Shown here piece after piece: positions 25,088-33,288 of a DNA stretch of 37,243 nucleotides. The notes under the pieces are model-generated. The model had not been told where the DNA came from and searched no databases. It saw only the letters and a program-made list of their open reading frames with translations. Location of the stretch: NCBI GenBank assembly GCA_003164035.1, contig PLRS01000028.1, positions 1 to 37,243 on the forward strand. Direction: 5' to 3'. Source of the DNA: Bryobacterales bacterium (GTDB lineage Bacteria > Acidobacteriota > Terriglobia > Bryobacterales > Bryobacteraceae). The translations under genes were made by a program, and so were the position numbers. Within the stretch, counting starts at the first letter, position 1. Every line of letters starts with the position of its first letter.

Positions 25088-26332
25088 ATGCGGCGATTCT
25101 TTTTCATCCTGGTAGCGGCGGCCTGGGCCGCGGTGGGTGTGCGTGCTCAGACAGCGCTCGATTGGCAGCAGGTCCAGGCGCGCTTCCAGGCCGCCAACCC
25201 GGCCGTGCGCGAGGGCCTCCTCAATATCTCTGAATCCAAGGCCGCCGAAATCACCGCGTACCTGCGCCCGAATCCCAATCTCACCACCAGCATCGATCAG
25301 TTGACACCTTTTACTTTCCACCCCTACCAGCCGATTAGCGGCGTGTTTCCGGCGATCATCGTGGACTATCTGCACGAACGAGCTCATAAGCGCGAGTTGC
25401 GCCTCGAAAGCGCGCAACAGGCCACCTCCATCGCCGTTTCGCAGCAGAACGATCTGGTTCGAACCCTGCTGTTCGGCTTGCGCAGCGCTTTTGTCCAGAC
25501 TTTGCAGGCCAAAGCCGTGCTTGCCCTGGCGCGCGACAACCTGGAATACTTCGATCGCGAATTGGCGATCTCCCGCGACCGGCTTCGCGCCGGCGATATT
25601 GCCCCACTCGACCTCAACCGCATCGCGCTGCAGCGCGTCCAGTACGAATCCGACCTCCAGACCGCCCTGGTCAACATGCGCACGGCTAAAATCATGCTGC
25701 TGGAACTGCTCGACGATCGCACCCTGGTGGACCGGTTCGACGTTACAGGAGCGTTCGATTTTTCCGACCGCCTTCAGCCGCTCGAAGCCGTCCGCGCTGA
25801 GGCGGTCGACGCCCGGCCGGATCTCAGGGCCGCTCTGGAGACCGTCGACAAGGCCAAAACCGACCACAGACTTGCCGTCGCCAACGGTTCCACCGATCCC
25901 ACCTTCGCCGTCGACGCGGCGCGCAACCCGCCCTACAGCGCCTATATCGGATTCAGCGTCAACATCCCCTTGCGTATCTTCGACCGCAATCAGGGCGAAA
26001 AACTCCGTACTCAAATCGACATCGCTCACGCCGAGCGGGCCCGCGATCTCACCACCGCCCAGGTCTACGGCGACGTCGATTCCGCCTACGTCACTCTCGC
26101 CAGCACCATCGAACTGCTCAAGCCCTATCGCGACACGTATCTGAAAATGGCCAAGGACGTGCGCGACACGATGGAGTTTTCCTACCAGCGTGGCCAGGCG
26201 GCGCTGGTCGATTACCTGGACGCGCAGCGCGACTATCGAGCCACCTACGTGACCTACCTCAATCTGGTGGGATCCTACCTAACCGCGGCGGGCCAGCTCA
26301 ATCTGGCGGTGGGCAGGGAAGTCATCCAATAA
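25088..26332 (+). CDS. TolC-family outer-membrane efflux channel
   Basis: A 414-residue outer-membrane factor (CusC/CzcC/TolC-like). A signal peptide covers residues 1-20 (MRRFFFILVAAAWAAVGVRA), and two repeats of long amphipathic helices bracket strand segments, with the typical C-terminal block YQRGQAALVDYLDAQRDYRATY. The start at ATG 25088 has GGAG about 7 bases upstream; ATG 25070 and a longer open frame back into the pump gene are less likely because they would bury the signal peptide. It forms the exit duct for the pump at 21985. Last gene of the efflux operon, convergent with the zinc-ribbon gene. Confidence 0.9.
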   Translation: MRRFFFILVAAAWAAVGVRAQTALDWQQVQARFQAANPAVREGLLNISESKAAEITAYLRPNPNLTTSIDQLTPFTFHPYQPISGVFPAIIVDYLHERAHKRELRLESAQQATSIAVSQQNDLVRTLLFGLRSAFVQTLQAKAVLALARDNLEYFDRELAISRDRLRAGDIAPLDLNRIALQRVQYESDLQTALVNMRTAKIMLLELLDDRTLVDRFDVTGAFDFSDRLQPLEAVRAEAVDARPDLRAALETVDKAKTDHRLAVANGSTDPTFAVDAARNPPYSAYIGFSVNIPLRIFDRNQGEKLRTQIDIAHAERARDLTTAQVYGDVDSAYVTLASTIELLKPYRDTYLKMAKDVRDTMEFSYQRGQAALVDYLDAQRDYRATYVTYLNLVGSYLTAAGQLNLAVGREVIQ

Positions 26333-26375
26333 TGGATGGCTTCGATGGGATTCGCAGTCTGCCCGCCGGAGCCAA

Positions 26376-26696
26376 CTAACCGCCATGCACCTCGGTCATT
26401 TCAATGCCCAGGATGGTGCCGCAACTGGCGCAGACAATGGTGTTCGTACCCGTCATGTAAACCGCCGTGGAATCGCACCGGGCGCAGGCGGCGGTGGGGT
26501 CGGACGCCTCCGGCAACGGATCGGGAGGGATTACCCCTTTTAGCACGCCCCCGATGGGGTGGGTTTCCGGCTCGAAGGTGGCGCCGCAGTTGCCGCAGAC
26601 GTGGTTGAAGCAGCAGCCCGGCGTGCAGGAGTAGAAGACCTCTCCAGACCCGCAGAGCGGACAAGCGAACTCCAACTTTCTGGCGGACACACTCAC
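26376..26696 (-). CDS. Double zinc-ribbon protein, unknown function
   Basis: A 106-residue protein with eleven cysteines arranged as two probable zinc ribbons: C12-x2-C15 with C34-x2-C37, and C71-x2-C74 with C89-x2-C92. Extra cysteines C24, C28 and C29 lie within the first ribbon. There is no signal peptide. The start is GTG 26696, one base after the stop of the parvulin gene, with no good Shine-Dalgarno of its own, so translation is probably coupled. It may bind nucleic acid or a protein partner; no named family is recognised. Last gene of the galT operon. Confidence 0.75.
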   Translation of the reverse strand: MSVSARKLEFACPLCGSGEVFYSCTPGCCFNHVCGNCGATFEPETHPIGGVLKGVIPPDPLPEASDPTAACARCDSTAVYMTGTNTIVCASCGTILGIEMTEVHGG

Positions 26697-26697
26697 G

Positions 26698-27696
26698 CTA
26701 CGGTTTCGGTGGGGTGGCCGGGGGCATCGGCGAGGGAGGCAGCGCGGGCGTTGGCGGTCCGAAGTAGTCCTTATCCATATCGACGGCAGCCTTCTTCGCC
26801 ATCGCCTCGAGCGTCTTCTGGGTCTGCTGCGGAGCCAGGCGCTGCGAGATTTCCGGCTTGGCTTCCTCGAACGTCCTCACCTTGTGGGCTTCCACCTGAA
26901 TGATGTGATAGCCGAATTGAGACTTGACCGGGTCGCTGATCTCGCCATCCTTGAGGGCAAACGCCGCGGTTTCGAAAGAAGGAACCATTTGGCCGTGGTG
27001 GAAGAGACCCAATTCACCGCCGTTGGCGCCGCTGCCGGTATCGTCCGAGTTCTCTTTGGCGAGGCCGGCGAAGTCGCCCCCGGCCGCCAGTTGCTTGCGA
27101 ATATCCTGCGCCTTGGCCAAGGCTTCGGCTTCGGTGAGGTCTTTCTGGCCGGGTTTGACCGGCAGTGAGGAACCCTGGAAACGGATCAGGATGTGGCGCG
27201 CCTGGAGGAGTTCGTAGTCCTTCGGGTGCTCGTCGTAATACTTGCGCAAGTCCTCGTCGGAAGGTTTGGTTTCCTTGCCGATTTCGGCATAGGTCATGCC
27301 GGCCAGAATATTGGAAGTTTGCAGCGCCACCTGGTCGCGGTAGGCGGGCGACTCATCCAACTTGCGGCGGTGCCCCTCCTCGGCCAATACGAGCATCTTC
27401 ACCAGCGTTTCCACGAACTGCCGTCGCGCGGCGGGGGTCTGACCGGCTTTCACCTGGCTCATCAGCCGGTCCATTTGGGCGGCGGTGTACTTGTACTCGT
27501 CCACCGTGAGCACGATCTTGTCGGGGGGAACGGCTACGGTCGGGACCGGGGCGTTGCCGGGCCTGAGCGTCAGCGGCACCGCGTTGCCGGCGGGCGCCGG
27601 AGTGGCGGGTCTGGGAGCTTGGGAAGATGGCGCGGGAGTCTGGGCCAGCAGGCAAGCCATCGGCGTCAAAAGGGACAACATGCGGAAAAACTTCAT
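26698..27696 (-). CDS. Peptidyl-prolyl cis-trans isomerase, parvulin (SurA/PrsA-like)
   Basis: A 332-residue exported folding factor. Residues 1-19 look like a signal peptide with a cysteine near its end (MACLLAQ; a poor lipobox). A proline/alanine-rich linker is followed by a SurA-N-like helical region (about 60-155) and one parvulin domain (about 163-272) with the hallmarks QARHILIRF, GGELGLFHHGQMVPSFETAAFALKDGEIS and FGYHIIQVE. The tail is proline-rich. It should act on periplasmic or outer-membrane proteins. ATG 27696 is chosen over ATG 27729 because GGAAAG lies just upstream and the signal peptide then starts the protein. It follows galT by 36 bp. Confidence 0.9.
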   Translation of the reverse strand: MKFFRMLSLLTPMACLLAQTPAPSSQAPRPATPAPAGNAVPLTLRPGNAPVPTVAVPPDKIVLTVDEYKYTAAQMDRLMSQVKAGQTPAARRQFVETLVKMLVLAEEGHRRKLDESPAYRDQVALQTSNILAGMTYAEIGKETKPSDEDLRKYYDEHPKDYELLQARHILIRFQGSSLPVKPGQKDLTEAEALAKAQDIRKQLAAGGDFAGLAKENSDDTGSGANGGELGLFHHGQMVPSFETAAFALKDGEISDPVKSQFGYHIIQVEAHKVRTFEEAKPEISQRLAPQQTQKTLEAMAKKAAVDMDKDYFGPPTPALPPSPMPPATPPKP

Positions 27697-27732
27697 ATCT
27701 TTCCATGATACCAGCGGGCACTCCGGCATTGC

Positions 27733-28749
27733 TTAGACGGCGCGCAGGCGTTCGGCGGCGGTTTCGGCCGTGAGATCGCGCTGGGGAGTGCCCAGCAACT
27801 CATAACCCGTCATGAACTTGCGCACCGTGGCGGAACGCAGCAGGGGAGGGTAGAAGTGCCAGTGCATATGCCATTCCCGGTGCGGCGCGCCGTCAGTGGG
27901 GCGCTGGTGGGGACCGCCGGTGTACGGGAAGGGAACCTGGAAGAGGCGGTCGTAGCGGGCGGTGGTGCGCTTGAGAATATCGGCCAGGGCGGCGCGTTCC
28001 GCGGTGGTCAGCTCATCGAGGGCGGTCAGATGGCGCTTCGCCAGGATCATGGTCTCGAACGGCCAGACGGCCCAGAACGGCACCACCGTCAGGAAGCTAT
28101 CGTTCTCCTCCACCAGGCGCACGCCTTCGGAGCGCTCGATGCGGACGTATTCGCAAAGCAGGCAGCCTCCCCGTTCCGCCATCCAGGCCTGCTGCGAGAG
28201 TTGTTCGGAGGCGACCTGGTTGGGAAGGGTTTTGCACGACCAGATCTGGCCATGCGGGTGGGGGTTGCTGGCGCCCATCATGGCGCCGCGGTTTTCGAAG
28301 ATCTGCACATAATTGATGAAATCGCGGGCGCCGAGATCGAGGAATTGGTCCACCCAGCAATCCACCACCAGGCGGATGTCGTCCGGTTCCATGTTGGCGA
28401 TGGTGAGGTTGTGCTTGGGGGAGAAGCACACCACCCGGCTGATGCCGGGCTCGGTTTCCGCCAACAGCAGCCCGCCGTGGGAGAAATCGCCCGCGGGGGT
28501 ATCCGGCTTGAGTGCGGCGAAATCGTTGTCGAATACGAAAGTCGAGGCGTAGTTGGGGTTGCGGACGCCGCCGGCGCGGGCATTTCCGGGACACAAGTAG
28601 CACGCCGGATTGTAGTCCGGCTGAGAGGAGGAGGGCGCCTCCTCGACTTGGCCCTGCCATGGTCTTTGGGTACGGTGCGGCGATACCAGCACCCATTCGC
28701 GGCTGAGAGGATTCCAGCGGCGATGCGGGTCGCGATTCCAATCGAGCAT
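27733..28749 (-). CDS. galT: Galactose-1-phosphate uridylyltransferase
   Basis: 338 residues, cytosolic enzyme of the Leloir pathway (UDP-glucose + galactose-1-phosphate to glucose-1-phosphate + UDP-galactose). The active-site triad is in SNPHPHGQIW (H164, with H166 as the expected nucleophile), and zinc ligands C50 and C53 (CYLC) with H113 are in place. The usual class I ending with HWHFYPP is present. The start at ATG 28749 begins MLDWNRDPHRR, as expected for the family. The frame stays open to 29202, but that stretch is the upstream GGDEF-like gene in another frame. No Shine-Dalgarno is visible. Preceded at 24 bp by the degenerate GGDEF gene and followed by the parvulin. Confidence 0.93.
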   Translation of the reverse strand: MLDWNRDPHRRWNPLSREWVLVSPHRTQRPWQGQVEEAPSSSQPDYNPACYLCPGNARAGGVRNPNYASTFVFDNDFAALKPDTPAGDFSHGGLLLAETEPGISRVVCFSPKHNLTIANMEPDDIRLVVDCWVDQFLDLGARDFINYVQIFENRGAMMGASNPHPHGQIWSCKTLPNQVASEQLSQQAWMAERGGCLLCEYVRIERSEGVRLVEENDSFLTVVPFWAVWPFETMILAKRHLTALDELTTAERAALADILKRTTARYDRLFQVPFPYTGGPHQRPTDGAPHREWHMHWHFYPPLLRSATVRKFMTGYELLGTPQRDLTAETAAERLRAV

Positions 28750-28772
28750 GAAACTATATGGTAGTCGGGTTC

Positions 28773-29690
28773 TCAACCGCTGACCAAGCCGTCGATCTTG
28801 TTCACCAGCAGGCGGGGATCCACCATCGTTGGTAATACCCACCAGGACGCGTCGATCAAGAGCAGCAGGTGGCGCGACCCGGTTTCGCAGTCGTATTGCA
28901 AGCGCGACTCCATGACGCGGCGCACGTCGGGTTGAACTTTGTCCACCGGCCCAGGCTGCAGCATCAGCAGAACCGGTCCGCTCCACCGGAACAGCGCGCC
29001 CTCGCATTCGAACGAGCGCTTCACCGATTCGGCCAAAAAACGCAGGGCCATATCGCCCACGTCCCTGCCGTACCGCTGGTTGTACAGCTTGAGGCGATCC
29101 ATCATGAGGACCACGGCGCAGGTGGGGGTTTGCAACGCGCAGGCCTCGGTCAAGGCCGCTTCGGCGGCGAGCCTGCCGCCCAAACCCGTGACCGGATCGC
29201 ACGCGGCCGGATCGGAATGATTGTGCGACCCGACTTCAGCGGCCTGCCGGATTTCGGCGATGCACTTGGCCAGATCCGCCTTGCGTTGCTGGAGAGCCGC
29301 CGTGTCGGCCGCCGCACGCATCTGTTCGGCGATCTCCTTTAGTTGGCTGGTATGTTCCGGTTGGGCCACCGCCAGGTCGCACAGTGTGCCCACCAGCAGG
29401 TCGATGGCCGCGCTCCGCTCGGAGATCTGCGACTGGAAGTACGCGTTCGCGCGGGCGCTGTAGTGCTGGAAGAGATTGATCGCCGTTTCGGCCTTCATTG
29501 TGAGGTCGGGAAGGTAGTCGCGCACGTCGTCCAAGTCCGCGACCTTCGACATTTTGGCGCGAAATTGCCGGTACTGTTCCGGATCGCCTTTCGTGGTGTT
29601 TGCCGCGATGCCTTGGAGAAGGATTGCGAACACCGGCAGAAGACTCTCCTGGCCGGACTTCACGGACGCGTTCAATTGTTTGGTAGCCAC
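28773..29690 (-). CDS. Protein with a degenerate GGDEF domain
   Basis: A 305-residue soluble protein. Residues 1-155 are helical with no recognised family. Residues 164-305 resemble a GGDEF domain: DPVTGLGGRLAAEAAL matches the opening of diguanylate cyclase domains, and a segment (residues 193-215) follows the usual pattern before the active loop. The loop that should read RxGGDEF is instead R235-W-SGPVL, so the catalytic and metal-binding residues are missing and it should not make cyclic di-GMP. It may serve as a binding or scaffold domain. The start is GTG 29690 with a weak ribosome site. Likely first gene of the run with galT. Confidence 0.7.
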   Translation of the reverse strand: MATKQLNASVKSGQESLLPVFAILLQGIAANTTKGDPEQYRQFRAKMSKVADLDDVRDYLPDLTMKAETAINLFQHYSARANAYFQSQISERSAAIDLLVGTLCDLAVAQPEHTSQLKEIAEQMRAAADTAALQQRKADLAKCIAEIRQAAEVGSHNHSDPAACDPVTGLGGRLAAEAALTEACALQTPTCAVVLMMDRLKLYNQRYGRDVGDMALRFLAESVKRSFECEGALFRWSGPVLLMLQPGPVDKVQPDVRRVMESRLQYDCETGSRHLLLLIDASWWVLPTMVDPRLLVNKIDGLVSG

Positions 29691-29783
29691 GTTCTTGAGT
29701 TAAGCCGATCGTTGTCTCGAAATCTCTTATCGGCAGAAACTGGCTTTTGCGCCACGGGCCTTCCTCCAACCCGGTTGTTCGGG

Positions 29784-30899
29784 CTACCGCAGCGGCGGCG
29801 GCGCGATCGATTTCAGGAATTCCACTTCGTCCTTGGAATAGGGCTGGCCATTGGCGCGAAACAGGTCGTGAAACCAGACGTCGGGCTGGCGGTCGGTGTA
29901 GGGATGCTGCCAGGAATCCCAAGGCAGATAGGTTTGCGTCTTGCCCGCCACCAGGCCCCAGTTGAAAGCTCCCACTTTGGCTTTCTTGGCGAGCGGCAGA
30001 ATGGCCTGCAGCGTGCTACCGACCGGCCGCGCCATGTATTCGGTGAGCAGAATCGGGCGGTGGTACACCTGCAGCCAGCCAAGCCGCTTCTCGAATTCCT
30101 CCGGCTTGCCGTAGTTGTGGAAAGAAATCACGTCGGAGTTTTCGATCTGGATCTTCTCTAGCGGGGTGAGCTTTTCCGGGCTCGACCAGTCGCCCTGCCA
30201 CAGCCCGCAGGTCAGCGGCTGGTCCGGCATCGAGGCGCGCGCGAATTCAAACACGCGCGGCATCAGTGCCGTCACTCGCTGCACCTTGTCGGCCGCCTCG
30301 CTGGTTCCGTAACTGCCCTGGTTGGTGTTGTCCGGCTCATTCCACAAGTCCCACGCCAGCACCCGCTTGTCCTTGGCGAAGGCAAAGATCACGTCGTGCA
30401 CGTAGTCCATCAGATCGTTCACGTGTTTATCGTCGTAGAGCGCCTTCATGCCCGGGCTTTGCCCCCAACGTGAATTGTGGATGCCAGGTAGCGGCGGCCG
30501 CTGCGGCCCCAGCTCGGGAAATGGATCCCAGCACGAATCGAACAGTACGAACATGGTCCGAATCTGGTGCCGGTCGGCGATCCGCAAAAACGCGCCGATG
30601 CGCTTCTGATAGCCCGCCGGGTCCCGCTGCCAAACCAGATAGTTCAGAAACACGCGCACCGAATTCATGCCGACGCTTTGGGCCATCCCCAGTTCGCGCT
30701 CGATCATTCCGGAGTTAAAGGTTTCCGGCTGCCACATCTCGATCGGGCTCGCCGCCACCGAAGGGATAAAATTGGCGCCCAACGGCCAGGGCTGCCTGGC
30801 GTACCAGGAGTTGGCTTCTTCGATCGACCAGTGGTGCGGCTGCGCCATGGCCGCGGCCGCGCACACCGCCAGACACACACCTGTGGAGAGGAGTCTCAT
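29784..30899 (-). CDS. Exported glycoside hydrolase, GH5-like (clan A)
   Basis: A 371-residue secreted enzyme. Signal peptide at about 1-19 (MRLLSTGVCLAVCAAAAMA), then a TIM-barrel of the cellulase/mannanase type. The likely acid/base is E188 in WDLWNEPDN and the likely nucleophile E287 in ILLTEYMARP, at the ends of strands 4 and 7 as expected for clan A. It should cleave beta-linked plant or fungal polysaccharide; the exact substrate is not readable. ATG 30899 lacks a strong Shine-Dalgarno. Neighbouring genes (PilZ upstream, GGDEF-like downstream) are separated by about 100 bp each, so operon membership is unclear. Confidence 0.87.
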   Translation of the reverse strand: MRLLSTGVCLAVCAAAAMAQPHHWSIEEANSWYARQPWPLGANFIPSVAASPIEMWQPETFNSGMIERELGMAQSVGMNSVRVFLNYLVWQRDPAGYQKRIGAFLRIADRHQIRTMFVLFDSCWDPFPELGPQRPPLPGIHNSRWGQSPGMKALYDDKHVNDLMDYVHDVIFAFAKDKRVLAWDLWNEPDNTNQGSYGTSEAADKVQRVTALMPRVFEFARASMPDQPLTCGLWQGDWSSPEKLTPLEKIQIENSDVISFHNYGKPEEFEKRLGWLQVYHRPILLTEYMARPVGSTLQAILPLAKKAKVGAFNWGLVAGKTQTYLPWDSWQHPYTDRQPDVWFHDLFRANGQPYSKDEVEFLKSIAPPPLR

Positions 30900-31002
30900 T
30901 GTCTTCGCTTGAATCGATTGTAGCCCACGTGCCGGGACCCGGGTTGTAAAGGAATCGTAACCGCCCGGCCAGGTCCGCCGGGAACTCGCTACCCACCCCG
31001 GC

Positions 31003-31326
31003 TCACTGTTCGCGGATGAACTCGTAGCGCTCCAAAGTGGCCGCCACCTGGTACGCCAGCGGTCCTTCGCCTAGCGACGGCGGCGTACGTTCCATGCGCA
31101 CGATCTTTCCCACGCAGCGCAAGTTGACGGGCTGCGTTCCGTCGTGGTTCAGCGTGATCACGTATTCGATCGATGAGGCCACATCGGGCTCACGATCGGT
31201 CGTAAACAGCACACCACTGGAACTGATGTCTTTCGTGCGCCCTGCAAGAGTCGTTCGGGCAACGCCGGAGCGCGTGATCGACAGCGGGAGCTGCAGTTTG
31301 AATCGCCTGGTTCTGCGTTGGTCCAT
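31003..31326 (-). CDS. PilZ domain protein
   Basis: A 107-residue single-domain protein. The two cyclic di-GMP-binding signatures are present: an RxxxR-like motif (QRRTRRF, residues 3-9) and DISSSG (the D/NxSxxG motif). It should bind cyclic di-GMP and act as a small effector in motility, surface or polysaccharide control. ATG 31326 or ATG 31338 (four residues longer) are both possible; neither has a clear ribosome binding site. It lies downstream of the atpE terminator and is therefore probably transcribed separately. Confidence 0.85.
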   Translation of the reverse strand: MDQRRTRRFKLQLPLSITRSGVARTTLAGRTKDISSSGVLFTTDREPDVASSIEYVITLNHDGTQPVNLRCVGKIVRMERTPPSLGEGPLAYQVAATLERYEFIREQ

Positions 31327-31462
31327 GAGTAAATTCATGCTAATGGGTTGCTCGCGGCAAAATCAATAGACCAAAGCCCGCCGCTACGTCGCTCCGTACT
31401 AGTCTTAGGGGCTCAACGGTACGGGGTGACGGCGCGGGCGAACTCCCGCGGAAGGTGAGCTG

Positions 31463-31508
31463 AAAAAACAAAAACGCCGGAAACCGCTACGGCCAGTTCC
31501 CGGCGTTT
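31463..31508 (-). terminator. Rho-independent terminator after atpE
   Basis: On the minus strand AAACGCCGG (31508-31500) pairs with CCGGCGTTT (31480-31472), with further weaker pairs inside, followed by a T-rich tract complementary to 31463-31471. It begins 26 bases after the atpE stop and closes the F0 operon. Confidence 0.88.
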
Positions 31509-31533
31509 CGAAACTACTTGCGCGGATGGACGA

Positions 31534-31839
31534 CTACGCAACTTTGACAAATACGATGACCAACGTATAGAGCGCCAGCGATTCGATCAGCACCAGGCCC
31601 AGCAGCAAAGCGGCTTGGATGGCTTTCGCCGCGGCTGGATTGCGTGCCATGGCTTCGGTCGCTTTGCCGACGGCATTGCCTTGTGCCAGGCCGCACAGTC
31701 CCGAAGCGATCGCCATGGAGAAGCCCGCGGCGATGGGAACCCATTGGCCGCCGGGAGTGTTGTTCCCCGGTGTCTGCGCGGATGCGAAAGAGCTGACCAT
31801 CAACAGCAGGGCCAGCAGCAGGAAGAATTTCTTTGTCAT
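31534..31839 (-). CDS. atpE: ATP synthase subunit c
   Basis: 101 residues; forms the rotor ring of F0. An N-terminal hydrophobic stretch ending FASAQ (residues 1-22) looks like a signal peptide, giving a protein longer than the usual 75-85 residues. Two membrane helices follow, with the polar loop ARNP (65-68) between them. The ion-carrying carboxylate is E86 (LVLIESLALY); Q53 and S87 are also present. Q/E/S occurs in sodium-type rings but also in proton-type ones, so ion choice is open. AGGAGAG lies about 5 bases before ATG 31839. It is followed directly by a terminator; subunits b, delta and F1 are not in the window. Confidence 0.95.
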   Translation of the reverse strand: MTKKFFLLLALLLMVSSFASAQTPGNNTPGGQWVPIAAGFSMAIASGLCGLAQGNAVGKATEAMARNPAAAKAIQAALLLGLVLIESLALYTLVIVFVKVA

Positions 31840-31874
31840 TTCACTCTCCTAAAATTTGCCCCCAGGAGGTGGTC

Positions 31875-31901
31875 CCCGCGGTCCCTTGGGAGGGCCGCGG
31901 G
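31875..31901 (-). other. Stem-loop in the atpB-atpE gap
   Basis: CCCGCGG (31875-31881) and CCGCGGG (31895-31901) form a 7-bp GC stem around a 13-base loop in the 93-base gap between atpB and atpE. There is no T-tract, so it is not a clear terminator. It could protect a processed atpE message, which needs many copies of its product. Confidence 0.45.
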
Positions 31902-31932
31902 TTCACATTGAAAGGGCTCGATAATGCCGGTA

Positions 31933-32655
31933 TTAATGCTCGTGGGAAACCGCTCCGCCAACGTAAACCATCGTTAAGAGTGCAAAAATATACGCTTGCA
32001 GCAGGGCCACGAATACGTGCAGCCCCATAAAAACTACCGGGACCACGAACTTGGTCAGGCCCAGAAAGACCGTCGTCACCTGTTCGCCGGCGAACATGTT
32101 GGCGTAAAGACGAACCGTCAGCGAGAGCGGCCGCGCCAGATTGCTGACGATCTCGATGGGGATCATCAAAATCGCCAGCGCCCAGCTCGGTCCCACGAAA
32201 TGCTTCAGATAACCCAAGCCGAGGGCGCTCACACCCATCGCGTTGTAGTACCCGAAAGTGGCCAGGGCGCATCCCGCCGTGACGTACGGAAACATGGTGG
32301 GAGATTCCAGGCCGGGTATGATTCCGATCAGGTTGGCAAACAGCACGAACAGGAAAATGGTGCCGAAGTACGGCACATACTTGCCTGAGTGGGCGCCGAC
32401 GAAGTCCTCCGCCTGGCCGCGCAGAAACTCGTAGATCAGCTCGAAGCAGTGCTGCAGCTTGCCCGGATTGTCCGCGGACAACTGCGTCCGAATCAAGGCG
32501 AACAGCGCCATCATCAAGACCACCACCAGCAGTTCCATGGTGATGTAGTTGGCCCAGGGGCGCGATTGCGCGGGCTGGCCCACCAGCGCCAGGGCGGCAT
32601 TGCCCGCTCCCGCCAGGTAATCGTTGAACAGTTTAGTGATCCAGATTTCGTGCAT
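31933..32655 (-). CDS. atpB: ATP synthase subunit a
   Basis: 240 residues, the F0 stator channel subunit with 5-6 membrane helices. The essential arginine lies in LARPLSLTVRLYANMFAGE, and the C-terminal helix carries the conserved LLQAYIFALLTMVYVGGA. The start at ATG 32655 overlaps the end of atpI by 23 bases with no Shine-Dalgarno of its own, implying coupled translation. Gene order atpZ-atpI-atpB-atpE. Confidence 0.95.
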   Translation of the reverse strand: MHEIWITKLFNDYLAGAGNAALALVGQPAQSRPWANYITMELLVVVLMMALFALIRTQLSADNPGKLQHCFELIYEFLRGQAEDFVGAHSGKYVPYFGTIFLFVLFANLIGIIPGLESPTMFPYVTAGCALATFGYYNAMGVSALGLGYLKHFVGPSWALAILMIPIEIVSNLARPLSLTVRLYANMFAGEQVTTVFLGLTKFVVPVVFMGLHVFVALLQAYIFALLTMVYVGGAVSHEH

Positions 32656-33016
32656 GGCAAAGTTGAATAATAGATTCCGTCAGTACGGCCGCGACGGACA
32701 CGAAAAGACCAGCCAGCGCAGCGGACAGGCTGATGCGGGAAAACCTCAATATAACATAGGCTCCCAGCCCCAGGATGGCATAGCGCAGGCCGGCCAGCAC
32801 GCTCATCCCCACGCTGGAGCGTTTTTCTCCCAGGCGCCGGACGGTGCGCTCCAGCCAGCGGTAGTTGATCCACGACACCGCCGCGCCCAGGGCGAAGCCG
32901 CCGGCCGCCGGCCAACCGTGCCACCACCCCGCCGTAATCGTTCCCCCCGCCGCCGCGGCAAAGATCAGCTTGTTCAAGCGCGCGCCGGCCGCCAGCCGGT
33001 CTTCAGGAATCGTCAT
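32633..33016 (-). CDS. atpI: ATP synthase-associated AtpI-like membrane protein
   Basis: 127 residues with about four hydrophobic segments (near 17-35, 36-50, 70-90 and 96-116), of the ATP synthase subunit I type that aids c-ring assembly or Mg handling. Family assignment rests on size, hydrophobic pattern and position just before atpB. Overlaps atpZ by 14 bases and atpB by 23 bases. Confidence 0.75.
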   Translation of the reverse strand: MTIPEDRLAAGARLNKLIFAAAAGGTITAGWWHGWPAAGGFALGAAVSWINYRWLERTVRRLGEKRSSVGMSVLAGLRYAILGLGAYVILRFSRISLSAALAGLFVSVAAVLTESIIQLCHARNLDH

Positions 33017-33224
33017 TGCCGGAATTCCGCGTCACCGTACGAATCAGTTCCACCAGGCCGGCCGCGCTGCCAAGCACCAGGCCGGGTATGTAAAGAAAGG
33101 TAGTGCCCAGAAGTTTATCCGCCAGGTGCCCCAGGACCCAGCCGACGCACGTCGCCGCCGGCAGCATGAACGCCAGCGAGCTATATTCGCCCACCAGCAC
33201 CGTAAATGGCTTCTTGCGCGCCAC
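33003..33224 (-). CDS. atpZ: AtpZ-like small membrane protein
   Basis: 73 residues with two membrane helices (GYSSLAFMLPAATCVGWVLG-like at about 12-32 and about 43-62). It matches the pattern of the putative F0F1 ATPase subunit AtpZ/AtpI-like family that precedes atpI in many bacteria. First gene of the F0 operon; 60 bases separate it from the hemD stop, a gap that contains a palindromic repeat. Confidence 0.75.
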   Translation of the reverse strand: MARKKPFTVLVGEYSSLAFMLPAATCVGWVLGHLADKLLGTTFLYIPGLVLGSAAGLVELIRTVTRNSGNDDS

Positions 33225-33255
33225 CAGCGACTAGTTTAGCCCGCTTCCCTGGGCC

Positions 33256-33288
33256 AAAGGACACCGGCGACAAGATCGCCGGCGCTAC
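33256..33288. repeat. Dispersed palindromic repeat, copy B
   Basis: Stem CCGGCGA - CAAGA - TCGCCGG with the same flanks as the copy at 446-478. The hemD stop codon (TAG, 33287-33285 on the minus strand) falls inside its conserved GCGCTAC border, so the repeat supplies the end of hemD. Confidence 0.75.

Noticed and set aside
27733-29202. Long N-terminal extension of GalT
   Set aside because: The first 151 residues are the neighbouring GGDEF-like gene in another frame; GalT-family sequence begins at ATG 28749.
31534-31839. Sodium-specific ATP synthase c ring
   Set aside because: Q53, E86 and S87 fit a sodium-type signature, but the position after ES is Leu, not Thr, and many proton-type rings share Q and ES, so ion specificity cannot be claimed.
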